From Fonsecaea monophora (Eukaryota > Ascomycota > Eurotiomycetes > Chaetothyriales > Herpotrichiellaceae), in assembly GCF_001642475.1 (NCBI RefSeq), contig NW_019173961.1:1-64000 (forward strand): a DNA stretch of 64,000 bases. Direction: 5' to 3'. Under the pieces are notes generated by a model. The model had not been told where the DNA came from. It did no database searches and worked only from the letters and a program-made list of their open reading frames with translations. Below are positions 23,736 through 34,820 of this stretch, in pieces (positions within the stretch are counted from its first letter, which is position 1; each line of letters begins with the position of its first letter). The position numbers and the translations under genes are program-made.

Positions 23736-24440
23736 ATGCCGTCCCCATCTAACCTCCTCGCCTCATCCGTCCCCCGAATCGGCGTCGCCGTCTTCATCCT
23801 CCACACCGACCCGAAATCACAAAAGCCCAAATTCCTCCTCGGGAAGCGTCTGGGCTCGCACGGCGCCGGCACCTGGGCCTTACCCGGTGGTCACCTGGAA
23901 TTCGGCGAGTCGTTTGAAGAGTGCGCGGCGCGCGAGGTGCGCGAGGAGACGGGGCTGGACGTGGGAGACATAGAGTTCCTCACGGCGACGAACGATGTTA
24001 TGCCCTTCGAGACATCCTCCTCCATCACCACTGGGACGGAGAGCAGGGTTGGGGATGGGACTGGCGTCGGAGCGGTCAAGGGAAAACACTACGTGACCAT
24101 CTTCATGACCGCGCGGGCGAAAAGGGCCGTTGATGGTAACAGCCAAGCAGAGACCGACAACGCACCGCCAAAAGCACAACTCCTCGAACCAGACAAATGC
24201 GCCGGCTGGGAATGGGTTTCGTGGAACGACCTGACCCGGTGGGCGAGACCACAGCTTCTTGCGCAGCCCGACGCTGCAGCAGAGAATGCTTCTGCGAGTA
24301 TAAATCCACATATAGATGCACATGTGCATGCAGAGGAAGATGCAGTAGCCGGCACCTCCCGCACGTTGTTCTCGCCCATGATCTCGCTTCTGGTCCAGCG
24401 CCCCGGCGTGGTTCCTGGCGGCCAGAATGGAGGGACATGA
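23736..24440 (+). CDS. Nudix hydrolase (NUDT15/MTH2-like)
   Basis: Intronless 234-residue protein starting at the first good ATG (23736). The Nudix box GX5EX7REUXEEXGU is complete at residues 52-74: Gly52, Glu58, Arg66-Glu67, Glu70-Glu71, Gly73. It is preceded by RIGVAVFIL and TWALPGG, as in NUDT15-type enzymes that hydrolyse nucleoside triphosphates or related pyrophosphates. Compared with the ~160-residue family norm it carries an insertion after MPFETSS and a C-terminal extension rich in Ala/Asp/His. Substrate is not assignable from sequence. No targeting signal is seen. Confidence 0.92.
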   Translation: MPSPSNLLASSVPRIGVAVFILHTDPKSQKPKFLLGKRLGSHGAGTWALPGGHLEFGESFEECAAREVREETGLDVGDIEFLTATNDVMPFETSSSITTGTESRVGDGTGVGAVKGKHYVTIFMTARAKRAVDGNSQAETDNAPPKAQLLEPDKCAGWEWVSWNDLTRWARPQLLAQPDAAAENASASINPHIDAHVHAEEDAVAGTSRTLFSPMISLLVQRPGVVPGGQNGGT

Positions 24441-25533
24441 GAACTTGTGGATTAGGGATTCATAAAAAGGCAAAAGGGCACGTATGTGCATTGGACTAAC
24501 ATTGCGATGCTTTTGTCAAAAAGAAATTGGATTGAACTGAATGGAGTTGAGTTGTGTTGGATTAGATTGGGCTTGAGCTTCTCGCTTACTCACTTACTCT
24601 CTCAATATCGTTCTCACTTCGTTCTCCCCGACGGGCTCGTGACCGGTTTCAAGACGTAAGAATTACGAGTACGTTGGATGGGGGATAGGATGTAGAGGAA
24701 GCAAAGAAAGAACTTTACTAGTACTGCCCAGAGCAACAAACACCACCGAGAATAGTGGCAGGGGACGGACAAAACAGACTTAAAATGCACGTCGGTAATG
24801 TGTATGTCAAAGAGGGAGGAGAAGCAAGACAATACCTTCCCAGTTCGTCAGAATAGTGCACGCATACATGTTTCATTACTTCGATGCTGTGGCCGCTTCT
24901 CTCTTAATGCTTCCTCCTCCTCCCCCTTCGTCGAAGCAAAAACTGCCAAAATCATCCGGCTGCGCCAACGCCCTCCCTGCCACAAAACAGGTTTCAACCA
25001 TGTACCGAGTACTGTAGGATATATTTCCCAATGCAAAGCCGGTAGCGATCAAAAAAAAAAAAAGCCAAAACTGATGGTAACGTGAATTTCCCCCAGCCAA
25101 ATGCCCGTCCCTCGTTCATCATCGCGTTCTTTTTGTCTTCTCTGTAGCAGCAAGGCCGTCACTTCGTCAATTAAGTTCATGTGGATGTTGACATGGGGGG
25201 GTTTTCGAGGCTGGAGACTTCCCGTGGCAACGCAATCTCTGTCTCAAAAACATTTCAAAACAAAATTCATTAAGCGCTGTTCCCGCAGTTGTTCGCCAGA
25301 TGCATCCCGAGTTCTTAACCAAGAAAAGAAATAACCAAGATTGCTGATATCGTGTCGCCCAGTGGCAGTTTGTGCTTATGAGATCTAGTCATCTGGTCGA
25401 AAATCATCAACGGATTCAAAATGACTGCCACAGTCGTCTGAGTAGCCAAGGCTTGCGGTGATTGACATGTTCGTGCCGTCTGCCGTCTGCCCTGACCAAA
25501 GGGAATTTGTGACATGTCTTCTGATGTCCTGGG
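24441..25533. other. Convergent 3' spacer
   Basis: About 1.1 kb between converging genes. It holds a 13-A run near 25050-25062 and otherwise nothing recognisable. Confidence 0.55.
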
Positions 25534-26130
25534 TCATCGTAGCATCTTAGAAGGACCTGATGGAGCATCGATTTTAGGCTCCAAGGTCCAAGGTAGACTG
25601 TTTCCAAGGTGAGATGGAGTCTGCCCGACACCGGGTCTTACTGGAGGTGGCGATTGTTGCTGGAAGTCCTTGCTGCTGGGCGATCCCGTCGGTCTGGGAG
25701 GACCAGGCTCAATGTTCTGTTTGACATCTGCTCTACCAAGTGGGAATCCCGGGTCTGAACCGTATTTCGGTGAAGGAAGCTTTGCTGGAGAGGAAGCCGA
25801 TGTATTGACCGAAGTTGGCGTGGCAGGCTGGCTCGTAGTTTTATTGCTGGGCTTCGTAGATTTGACGGAGAAAAAGGGTTCGTCTCTCCTTCTTATGTAC
25901 TCCCGAGCCGATGGAGAATTGTGATAGAGGATTGGCTCCGGTACTCGAAACGAGTTGGACTCAGCCGCCTCGGCGAAGGCGCGTTGATATGCGATCTCAC
26001 CGTAGGGATCTTCTATAGGAGCCGTCCTGTTGGCATATGCCACATCCGGTCGATAGCCTCGTGCAACCCATGGGTGATTGGGGTCTCTCGGTGAAATATC
26101 GCGAAGGTGGTCGGCGCGCCTTTTGGTCAT
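25534..26130 (-). CDS. Pro/Ser-rich disordered protein, unknown
   Basis: Intronless ATG-to-stop frame of 198 residues. The first ~95 residues are charged and include DPNHPWVARGYRPDVAYAN and YGEIAYQRAFAEAAES. The remainder is Pro/Ser/Thr/Lys-rich and likely disordered. No signal peptide, membrane segment or known domain is visible. Codon pattern and length argue for a real gene, but function is unknown and a missing exon is possible. Confidence 0.55.
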   Translation of the reverse strand: MTKRRADHLRDISPRDPNHPWVARGYRPDVAYANRTAPIEDPYGEIAYQRAFAEAAESNSFRVPEPILYHNSPSAREYIRRRDEPFFSVKSTKPSNKTTSQPATPTSVNTSASSPAKLPSPKYGSDPGFPLGRADVKQNIEPGPPRPTGSPSSKDFQQQSPPPVRPGVGQTPSHLGNSLPWTLEPKIDAPSGPSKMLR

Positions 26131-29045
26131 CGCTTGGTGTGTTCCCCTTTTCCCAGTCTCCTCGAAAAGAGAGATGCCGATGACGATGGTACTGATGATC
26201 AGAAGTCAATGAGGTCACCGCGGGACCGGGTGAGAGTGGGAGAGGCTTGGGTGGGACGGGGAAAGAGAAGTTTGGGGGAAAGCGACGATAGTCAGACAGA
26301 TGAAGAATGGTTCAGAGAAGAAGCATCCGATGAAGCAATGTCTTCTCTCCCTGAGGTTGAATGGAGGGGAAGCTGAGGGTTGGAAACGGTGGACGATCCC
26401 GTGGGAACAAAAGGTCTTTCACCGAGTTTGAAGTTGGGTAAAACCTTAACTGGAACATGGGGGGGATTCCGGGGGAAGGATCACCGCCCAATTGGCTACC
26501 AAGCTACCGTCTAGGCGAGGCTGCTGCAGATGGGTGCAGGTGTGGCCAGGGTGGTGGGTGGTGGGTGGGTGCAGGTTAGGGACCCTTGGGACCTTGGGTG
26601 CTTGGAACCAAGGGTAGAGGTATTCCTGGTGGTACGGGTGTACGGGGAGGATACCTGCTAGGCGCTAGCCGGGTAGGTACGAGTAATGCAGGTGGACCGG
26701 AGTGGACAACAGGCTCACCAGGGGCTGTAACCATGGAGCATATCCAGCCTAGCAGCCAACGAGCAGCACCCGGAGCACGCAGTACCAGTACCCAAGAGCC
26801 AGAACCCCAACACACCACCCAACAACCACCTGGGCTCGTGCTGGGCCTGGCGAGACCACCGCCACCACTGACAAGCCTGCGCGGACCTCGGCCGCAAAGC
26901 CGCCCGACCAACTGAAACTGAAGTTCTAAGCACTGTCCAGGTACTTGGACTGCATGATGGCTCACGGATATCTGGCTCCCTTCTTCTGTGACTTCCCCCC
27001 TCCCGCCCTTCGGTAACCCCCCCTTCTCGCCCTCTCCACCCGGACATGTATTACCCTCACTTTGCCTCGTCCAAGTCTTCTCGGGCCGCTGCATGATACC
27101 CTAACGAAATGCACATCATCTCCTGGAGACACAAAGCAGAATGTTTCTTCCGGTGTCTTGCATTCGTCCCCTCTATTGCCCCCACTTGGATTCTGTGCGA
27201 GATAATAACGGAGTTGCAATTTCATCATGAGCTCCACCAAAAAAGCCCACCCAAGAACCCTAGCATCTCTTCAAGAGCGACACCAGCGTTGCCATTATTC
27301 ACCGAAAATACTAGCAAGCTAGGTAGATACATTGGCTCGGATCTGCTTTCCCATCATACCGATTGACCGATGACCGATGGCCACCGCCCCGACATCATCA
27401 ATGATCGTCGACTGCATTGATAAGTGGTAAAGAGTCTATTACTCGCGCGGCTGATCCCTACTTGGAACATACGGAACAATGGATGCTGGCGGCTTTACGG
27501 ATCTAAGCACATGCCAGAAACTCGGCATGACTCTGTATCTCATTACTCGAGCGCAGGGCAGCGCAGTGCCCCTCGTACCCGCCTAATTGCCGTGTCTAAC
27601 CCAGCCAGTTGCCGATGCAGCTGCAGGAAATTGAGAAGGGAACCAGGTATCCTCGACTTATACCGATGGATTGGGACCAATTATTGAAAAGTCGACGCTA
27701 TGCTGGGCTCTCGGGGCTCTCTTGGGCTTACCTTGTTGGGAGTGCTTCCCAACCAACCCGATGCGGCACTTGTCGGCATCCAAGAACCACCACACAATAT
27801 GACACACCCAAAGGGGCCTTGGTGGCAAGAGAGATCAAAGTTAAGTCCAGGCGCCCCATGGTTGGTTGGCGAGTTCAATGGCGCACGGTCCCCCAATAAG
27901 TCCTCCACAGGTCTGACGTTGAGGCCGCTTCTTGCCGGGGACAATAGACCCTATATTGATAATAGAGTGGTAAATGCTTCCTACTTGGCCAAAAGAGTTG
28001 CGCAGGTTGAAGTTTAGTACCTACGAGTATTCTTTGGTGCGGAAACTTGTGGGTGGCAGCCCAGGCCTAGGCAACTACTCCCCAAGCCTAAGCCTGTGGC
28101 CATGTTGCGCAGTTACTTGCAGCAAGGCGGGCGGAGGCACCAGAGGGGCACCACCAAAGCCAATTGTCAGACACCAGCGCATTTTCCAAGTGGCCATCCT
28201 TTGTTTAAAATCCTGCACCCGTGATTGGCTTATCGGGCGTCCTTATCAGCTTGGACTTCTTAGTCCCCCATGCCTTTGGCCCAGCCAATGCCTATCACTG
28301 CGACATGCAGGCGACTTGACATGGGTACCCATACCATCAGGGTTTCTGGTCTCGCGACCAGACTTTCCCTCACGTAGCCTTCCGCGGGCAAAATGCTTCT
28401 TGCTACTCTGCTCACCACCTCACCATACTAATTGAGATACTTCTTGGGTGCTTCTCCCTCCCCCAGATATTCTCCCACCGTACTACTTGCTTGACACTTT
28501 GATAGAACTTCGTGGTTTCTAGACAAAGAACGACTTGGTCCCCTCTAGGTCCCGCAGCGCCTTATCCTTTCATTTATCTGTTATCGTCCTCCCGCACTCA
28601 TCCCACTCTCGAGAGAACTATCTACTCTCTCGTGTCTACCACCACCACTCACCTCCCACCCCACCTCCCACGTTTTCGACAGCCTCAGTTCCCAAGGCCC
28701 ATCTGGTTGCCTTCTGATCTGAAAGGTCACGTATTACCTATCAGAGGCATCTCCCTGCGCCTCTTAAGATCACCCTCGGTTCCGAAATCGTGGTTGCTTC
28801 GTTTCGCGAGCCACTGCGCGCCCTGTCATCAGCCGCATCCCAATTCTGCTGTCAACACCGACTTTAAGCGCTTTCACCGGATCTGTGCGTGGAGACAACT
28901 CTGTCGCGGCCGTACAACTGGATTCTGCTCTCTTGAAATAACTTGATCGGCTTTTGGTAAAGCGTTCCCGCCGTCCTTTATCTCTCTTCTACTCCGACAG
29001 AAACAACACTACTTAGAAAATCAATCTGAGCACAACTTCCAGAGA
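26131..29045. other. Long divergent spacer (2.9 kb)
   Basis: Separates the divergent Pro/Ser-rich gene and the FYVE gene. It contains G-rich GGTGGGTGGTGGGTGGG sequence (about 26548-26566), a compositionally skewed block to about 26950, and a long C/T-rich leader (about 28430-29045). The open frames inside are short and lack protein-like composition, so no gene is called. Confidence 0.55.
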
Positions 29046-29973
29046 ATGACCGCCAACGCAACAACTCAGCCATACGCGATTCCCAACTACATGAGCCAAC
29101 AACCTTCCCCAGCCAGCTCAGCCTCACCCACTTCTCCTCGCATGCACGACTACATTCAGCAGCATGCCCCCAATCCGTACAAGCAGCTTCGGCCGCTCAA
29201 ATCCCCTCTCTACGTTCCTGCTGCGCTGCGGCCAACCGAACACTTCTGCACACCGTCTCCTATGACCCCACCAAAAAGTCTGCATGGATCGTTGGACAGT
29301 TTGCAAGAAGACGAAGGTCGGACAGCAAGCCCGGACTCTCAAGACGAACTGGCTCTGGACGCTTTTGACCCTGATTGGGCTCAGGAGGAGGAACTGGGTG
29401 AAGTCACAGGCCCGCCAACCAGAGAACATTGGAAGGTATGTCAAGAATCAACCGTCGTTCAGTCGACTTGGCCATGGCCAACCTCGATTCCCGGCACGAC
29501 TGCATGAGCATGCGACGTACATTGAGACATACAGATGGATGCTAACATGTCTGATTCTACTTCAGCCCGACGAAGCTTCACCGACTTGTGACTCGCCACA
29601 ATGTCGATCATCATTCAGCCTGTTTGTTCGCAAACACCACTGTCGCCACTGTGGTCATATCTTTTGCTCCTCACACACCCCATACACAATTCCTCTGGAC
29701 CAGGATGCCCAGTTCCATCCCGACGGCATTCCCTCCCGGGCATGCGAGGTATGTCACCGGCAGTATCAACGCTGGGATACGGCCAGGTCAATCCGCCGCA
29801 AGAACAGCCAGAACAGCAAGGATGACTGCAGCAACAACGAGAGCGGTCCTCCGACGCCTCTGGCGGGACCGACGGGTCACCGAAGGATGATTTCCAGCGG
29901 CCTTCGTACGGGCAAACCGGTCGCGGAAGTCGCTAACAGTGTACCCAAAGACTGGGCCTGGAGCACTTTCTGA
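29046..29973 (+). CDS. FYVE zinc-finger protein
   Basis: Model: join(29046..29435, 29566..29973), 265 residues, one 130-bp intron (GTATGT..TTCAG). The N-terminal 130 residues are Pro/Ser-rich and disordered. The second exon is a FYVE domain (about residues 136-195): Cys138-X4-Cys143, the signature RKHHCRHCG at 152-160, FCSSH (Cys164, His167) and ACEVC. FYVE domains bind PI3P on endosomes and vacuoles; the R(R/K)HHCR motif is intact, so PI3P binding is expected. The tail is polar and ends KDWAWSTF. No catalytic domain accompanies it, so it is probably an endosomal adaptor. Confidence 0.9.
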
Positions 29974-31920
29974 GCGAATTTGCCTCTCGCCCATTGGGGA
30001 CTTTGGGTGGGCGGAGTAGTCCACCCATTTCCAGCACGTGAGTCGGGGTCCACCGGCCACCTCCGGCAGCGTTTCCTTTGCAGGGAACACAACCCGCGAG
30101 GCTGGAACCCTAGAAACCTTTGCCACATCCTAGGCCCTGGCGGACGCGCCGTTGCCGTTGACTCATCTCCGAGAGTCTGTGCTAATTACGGCATACCCGA
30201 TCGGTTATCTACGGCTGTGACTTCACCTGTCCTTGATCTCACGCTGCCTGCCAGGCTGAAGCAATGTCGCTCTAGAAGGCTGTGATGCACTCACAGTCAC
30301 AACTATGAGCCTCGGTACACGTCAGCTTCGTGGTGGCTGTCATATGACCGGGAGTGGTTCTTGTGTTGGAGTGCCAGGCGAAGTGAGCGAAATGGACCTT
30401 TGTGCTCCAAAGGCACGCCAACAAAGATTCTAGCCTAGAGTCTTGTGGTGTAGGGCGGCAGTGCGGCGTCGTCTGGTTACACTACGCTAGAACCAAGGGA
30501 GTTCGGTACAAGACACGGGGTACACCCCGGAGCAGATGGACACACGTCTGACATGCTGTGGACTAGTCATGCGTGACAGAGTACCGAGGACAGGTTAAGA
30601 CGGCAAGGATACATTTACAAAAGGCGGAGTTGGTCTGTTTTCCATTTGGGGGAATTCCACCCACTCTGGCGGGTCGAAATTTTAGCGAGCCCAGTTCGTT
30701 TGACGATTACGATACCCCAATTAGCACTGAATGCTTTTTCTAGAGGTGTCTGTTCTTTCTAGACTACTACCTACCAGGGGGGATATTTTTGATATCATAT
30801 GGTTCTTTCTTGCTTGACCATATAATTGGAAAGGATCGGGAGGGTATTTTTTGGGTGGTGATTTAGTTCTTTTGATAGAATGAATGCGGCGCAAGTAGTC
30901 GTTTCCCGCAAACTCGAGTGTACCCAGTACGGATTGCTTCATTAGTTGTACCACGTATGAGGTAGTGAGATACTAACACCAACGCTGATTCTACATTCAT
31001 CTTAAAATATATTAATGGTAGGTGGGTAGGTTGGTAGAACGAGCCTCTTTCGGTAGTGAGTGAGCGAGGGAGTAACCATTGTCACTTGCTCTGTCGTCTT
31101 TCTCTCCGTTTCGTGGTCGCTCTCTCTCATTCTCTCGCTCGCTCTGAGTGAGGACTGGCGTCACCATCAATGTCCAAGTCATCAGGCATCGGTTGATAAT
31201 ACCGTAGAGGTCCCGTAGATAGTGTTCCCGCTCGGGAGAACTCAAAATCATATCCGATCCAGCTGATTGAAATCCTCCCTCTCAGGGAGACTTTCATCGA
31301 GGATAATACCGAGTTGTTGACTTTCACATTGAGGCTGATTTCTCCCGCTGGGGGGCGAAGCGTGCATGACGTCTGATTCCAATAGTTTCTGTCGTTGGAT
31401 CCCGGCTGTAGGAGATTTCAGGAGGGCTTTGGTTTTTTGTTGTGGGTTTGGCTGAAGGGTTCGTGATGTCGCGACGGAAGAGAAGCTCATATTGACAACA
31501 AGAACAAGTTTTTGTAGTTGAAATTGTATCAATCTTCGTCTGTTGTGCTTGATTAGAGTGTAAAGTAAGTCGGTTGTGATAGGGGCACAGAATGTCAACC
31601 CCACACGTGTCCAACTCATCCATCTCTTGCTCTTTGGAAGTAGCCTTCATCCACGTCTTGATATCCAAATACCCAGAGATTACCATTCGATTCGTGCTCC
31701 CTTCCTCCAGCGTCAGGACGGGGGCTCAATTTCTGCGGTATCCGGAAGATTGGAAATGCATCCTCCCCTGAACATCAGTAGACGACTCCGCCAGTACATA
31801 GTTGACGATTGGCTATTTGGTAAGATTCAGCCTTTGAAGCATTCTGATTGAATGAAACCTTATCCTTGTGGTGGTAAGAAGACAAGGAAGCCTTCGTGGG
31901 TAGAAACAACCACGCGTCAT
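29974..31920. other. Convergent 3' spacer (1.9 kb)
   Basis: Lies between converging FYVE and PRP18 genes. Weak minus-strand frames at 31,250-31,690 and 30,721-30,954 are noted but not convincing. A GCTCTCTCTCATTCTCTCGC stretch lies near 31119-31138. Confidence 0.5.
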
Positions 31921-33087
31921 TCATCCCATCAGCTGGCCCAAGTCGTCGGGCGGCCACCTCGTCTGGGCGAAACTGATGCACCGCTTGATGCTCTGGAGAA
32001 ACTTACGGGTGACCTCGTCGCTCATGATGTGGGCCTGCTTCCCGCTCGAGCTCTCGTGCAACTTCTCTCGCGCGGAACGTTCGTGGATACCCACCATGGT
32101 GACCCCGATGGGCCAGGCGGCCTTGCCGATCGACAGGGTGAGATACTCGTCGTTGGCCTCGACGTAGCGCCGCTTCTGGGCCGAGCGCACGATCTTGCAG
32201 ATGGGCTCGAGCAGGTCCCGGTCGAGGGTCTGTTTCTCAAAGTGCCGGAACAGCGGCGTCAGGTCCCTCAGCACGACGACGTAGTTGTTGTACGCGGCCT
32301 TGCCGCTCGAGGACTGCTTGACCGACTCGTCCCGCTCCGACAGCGCTCGCGACCATTCGGTGAGGAGAAGGGTAAAGTACGACGCGAGCTGGCGGTGGAG
32401 GAAGGTATATTCCGGTGTCCCCGGCTGGAGAGGGAGGGATGTGGTCGGGAGGAGCATGTCCTTCTCCTCGACAGGTTCCAGCGTGGTCGGGATGGGTCCG
32501 TTGCTCAACTTTGGCGAAGACGCCGTCGCCAGCGCCGTTCGCGTGAGGGCGTAAAAGCGCTTCAACCGCGCAGAGTGGTCCTCGTCAAAGAGAGCGGCCG
32601 GCTCGTTGAGTTCACGGAGTTTCTGCCGCAGCTCGTCGTCGGGTATGTCCTCTGCGGGTGTTCCACCCGTCCCTGCAGCCGCATTGTCCCCTGCGCCCCC
32701 GTCCTCGAGGGCCAGTTGATCCGACACCTCAGCCAGTCCGAGGCGTTTCCTTCGTCTCCTCTCCTCCTCCTTCTCCTCCTCTTCCCTCCTCCGTCGTGAC
32801 TCTTCCGCCAGTTTCCGCAGCTTTTCCTCCCTGCGGGCATTCCGTTCGGCTTCCTCCTCCTCGAGTTTCCGTTTCTTGGAGAGCCGCTCCTCCCGTTCGG
32901 CGGAGAGTCTGGCCTGCTCGGCTAGGTACTCGGCTTGCCGCGAGGCTTCAAGGTCGGCGCGACGTATGTATTTACTTGCTGGTGTCGAGGTAGGAGGATC
33001 GGGAGTTGGGGAGGGAGATGCGGGAGACTTTGAAAGTGGTGGTTTTGATTTGGCTATTTGAGCCGACATCAGGGACTTGAAGTCCAT
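31921..33087 (-). CDS. PRP18: Pre-mRNA splicing factor Prp18
   Basis: Intronless 388-residue protein. The start is the ATG at 33087 (MDFKSLMSAQIAK), which is the conserved beginning; the frame extends upstream but is not protein-like. Prp18 acts with Slu7 in the second catalytic step of splicing, on the U5 snRNP. An N-terminal SFM/PRP4-type motif (about residues 115-170, IPDDELRQKLRELNEPAALFDED) follows a Glu/Arg/Lys coiled coil (about 50-110). The C-terminal Prp18 helical bundle (about 225-385) includes LLTEWSRAL, LFRHFEKQ and the conserved loop WPIGVTMVGIHERSAREK. It is longer than yeast Prp18 because of the charged N-terminal region. Confidence 0.95.
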   Translation of the reverse strand: MDFKSLMSAQIAKSKPPLSKSPASPSPTPDPPTSTPASKYIRRADLEASRQAEYLAEQARLSAEREERLSKKRKLEEEEAERNARREEKLRKLAEESRRRREEEEKEEERRRRKRLGLAEVSDQLALEDGGAGDNAAAGTGGTPAEDIPDDELRQKLRELNEPAALFDEDHSARLKRFYALTRTALATASSPKLSNGPIPTTLEPVEEKDMLLPTTSLPLQPGTPEYTFLHRQLASYFTLLLTEWSRALSERDESVKQSSSGKAAYNNYVVVLRDLTPLFRHFEKQTLDRDLLEPICKIVRSAQKRRYVEANDEYLTLSIGKAAWPIGVTMVGIHERSAREKLHESSSGKQAHIMSDEVTRKFLQSIKRCISFAQTRWPPDDLGQLMG

Positions 33088-33310
33088 GTTGGTGAACCTC
33101 GAGGACGTTTGTGGCACCTGTTTCAAGGGGTTGGAATAGGCAGCGGGATAAATTGACGCACATAGCATGGACTATGAGGTGATTGTCATTATTTTAGACA
33201 GTCACAGTCAGGCAGTTGCACAAAGTTTCCCCACAGTTTGGAGCCACAACAGCTAGAATCTCCACACAAAGTACATACTCGCCAAAGCCATCAACGACAA
33301 CAAAGTCTCC

Positions 33311-33904
33311 TCAGACCGCATTGAGCACCACATTATAGTCCTGGCAACGATCAAGTTCCAATCTGTACTCGTCTCTAATGGCTTTATCTTCAGATCGACC
33401 CCAGTTCCATAAATCACCGGTCCAAAGACCACCAAGTAACATCGAGCTTGTTTTCCGCGGATTGCACGGTTGAGGGTCAGCTGTACAGCCGGACAAAGCT
33501 AAGATTTGCCAACTCCCCCATGTCGAGTCTGCCCTGAGCTGTTCGAATATCGTCACTTCCCAAGTCACCAGGTTGGATGGCGTGTCGTCTGTACCGGGAA
33601 AAGGGTGGTAACTGGAAGGGATCTTGGATGATGAAGGACTGCGGTAGTGGGTCGACTGATGGATGGCATTTCTACTGGCAGTTGAGTTACTCCTGTCCGG
33701 GGACCTCTTAGCAAGCCACCCCCGTCCTCTGGGTCTGTCCTTACCTCGGTCGTACAGCACTGTGACAGGTCTGGCAGATTCGTGCGTGGGAAGCAGGCTA
33801 TGCTCCCTTCTTCGCCGGTACGCCGTCAGAGCCGCTACTACCAGCGGTGGAAGGGCGACTATAACTGCGGCGATGCCAACAACAGTTTCGGCAGAGAGAT
33901 GCAT
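33311..33904 (-). CDS. Single-pass membrane protein, unknown
   Basis: ATG at 33904, 197 residues. A hydrophobic helix at about 9-28 is followed by RRRREH, so the long Ser/Arg-rich C-terminal part should face the cytosol (positive-inside rule). The C-terminal half contains WEVTIFEQLRADSTWGSWQ and ends with a short charged region. No domain was recognised. Such short N-anchored proteins are common in Pezizomycotina. It lies upstream of PRP18 on the same strand but with its own spacer. Confidence 0.55.
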   Translation of the reverse strand: MHLSAETVVGIAAVIVALPPLVVAALTAYRRRREHSLLPTHESARPVTVLYDRGKDRPRGRGWLAKRSPDRSNSTASRNAIHQSTHYRSPSSSKIPSSYHPFPGTDDTPSNLVTWEVTIFEQLRADSTWGSWQILALSGCTADPQPCNPRKTSSMLLGGLWTGDLWNWGRSEDKAIRDEYRLELDRCQDYNVVLNAV

Positions 33905-34820
33905 TGCGCAGTGAGAGGCTGTCTTGTTAAAGTTAAGAATTAAAAGGGAACGGTCCGAACGTCCTAGGGGAAGGCAGGATTATAACCACTTTGCTGGCTC
34001 GCTCTTCCTCTCTGACCGGGTAGCGTTGCCCATGAGACGCATGCGTGGTGCTCGCTGGCTTCATGTCGAGAGCAAGAATATTGGCTGTCTCCGGAAGTCT
34101 GGGATTTCGCAGTGCCACCCTAAACAGAGGAGCCGGGCTCGAAAGGTCGTCATTATGCTCTGAAAGTCGCTCGCAAGGCTCTCCATCACTCAGCCTTTGC
34201 TGCGTACGAGCAGTGGTTGGCGAGAGGCCAAAAGTTCACCTCCACTTCAACACCCGGAGTTGATAATTACGGACTCCCCTGCCTCAGCACAGGGGGTAAC
34301 TGAGATGCGATGATTGGACAGCGCCGATGGAGGTCGAGAGTCTTCCTCCTTTTCTTAAGAACGTGCGACATGACAGACCAATAGTGCCTCGCGTACTTTC
34401 GCTTCTGTCCAGTCAGGTAAGAGCAACATCTGCTGCGGTGGCTGTGACTGCGCCCATTGCCAAACCAATCCCTGACCTGGCGTCTTTGGACTCGACCTTG
34501 CATCATGCATCATGCATCATGCATCATGCAACCAAATAGCCGGCCACCTGCTCCACTGAACTTCCTGTAATAAACCAATCCAACATGTCGGTCAGCTCAA
34601 CAATGCATCTCTCCCGTTCCGGCGGCCACCAGGCGTGGTATAAGACCTCCTCACTTTCTAACGACGGTGGTCGTTGCTTTCAGTCGATCTGCAGTCTCGA
34701 GTCTTCTGTCAGGCTGACGTGGTTGTTATGTTTCTCGTTGCACCTGGAGCCCTTCTCCCTACCAAGGAAGACTTCTCTATCCAAACGACAAGCCCCAGAT
34801 ACCCACCGGCGTCTTCCACA
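33905..34820. other. Divergent spacer with heptamer repeat
   Basis: About 900 bp between divergent genes. It carries (CATCATG)4 at 34501-34528 and a C/T-rich leader before 34821. No gene was recognised. Confidence 0.55.
34501..34528. repeat. (CATCATG)4 heptamer repeat
   Basis: Four exact tandem copies of a 7-bp unit about 290 bp upstream of the Clr5-ankyrin start. Confidence 0.95.

Noticed and set aside
26586..27094. Long frames on both strands in the G-rich part of the divergent spacer
   Set aside because: They arise from biased G/C composition; both products are Gly/Pro/Arg/Trp-rich low-complexity sequence.
31251..31686. Minus-strand frames with a polar, Ser/Gln-rich product in the FYVE-PRP18 spacer
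   Set aside because: Two overlapping frames of low complexity, no consistent start, no splice model, and no family resemblance.
34674..34820. Extension of the Clr5-ankyrin frame upstream of 34821
   Set aside because: No ATG opens this extension and the sequence is hydrophobic leader-like; the Clr5 domain begins soon after 34821.
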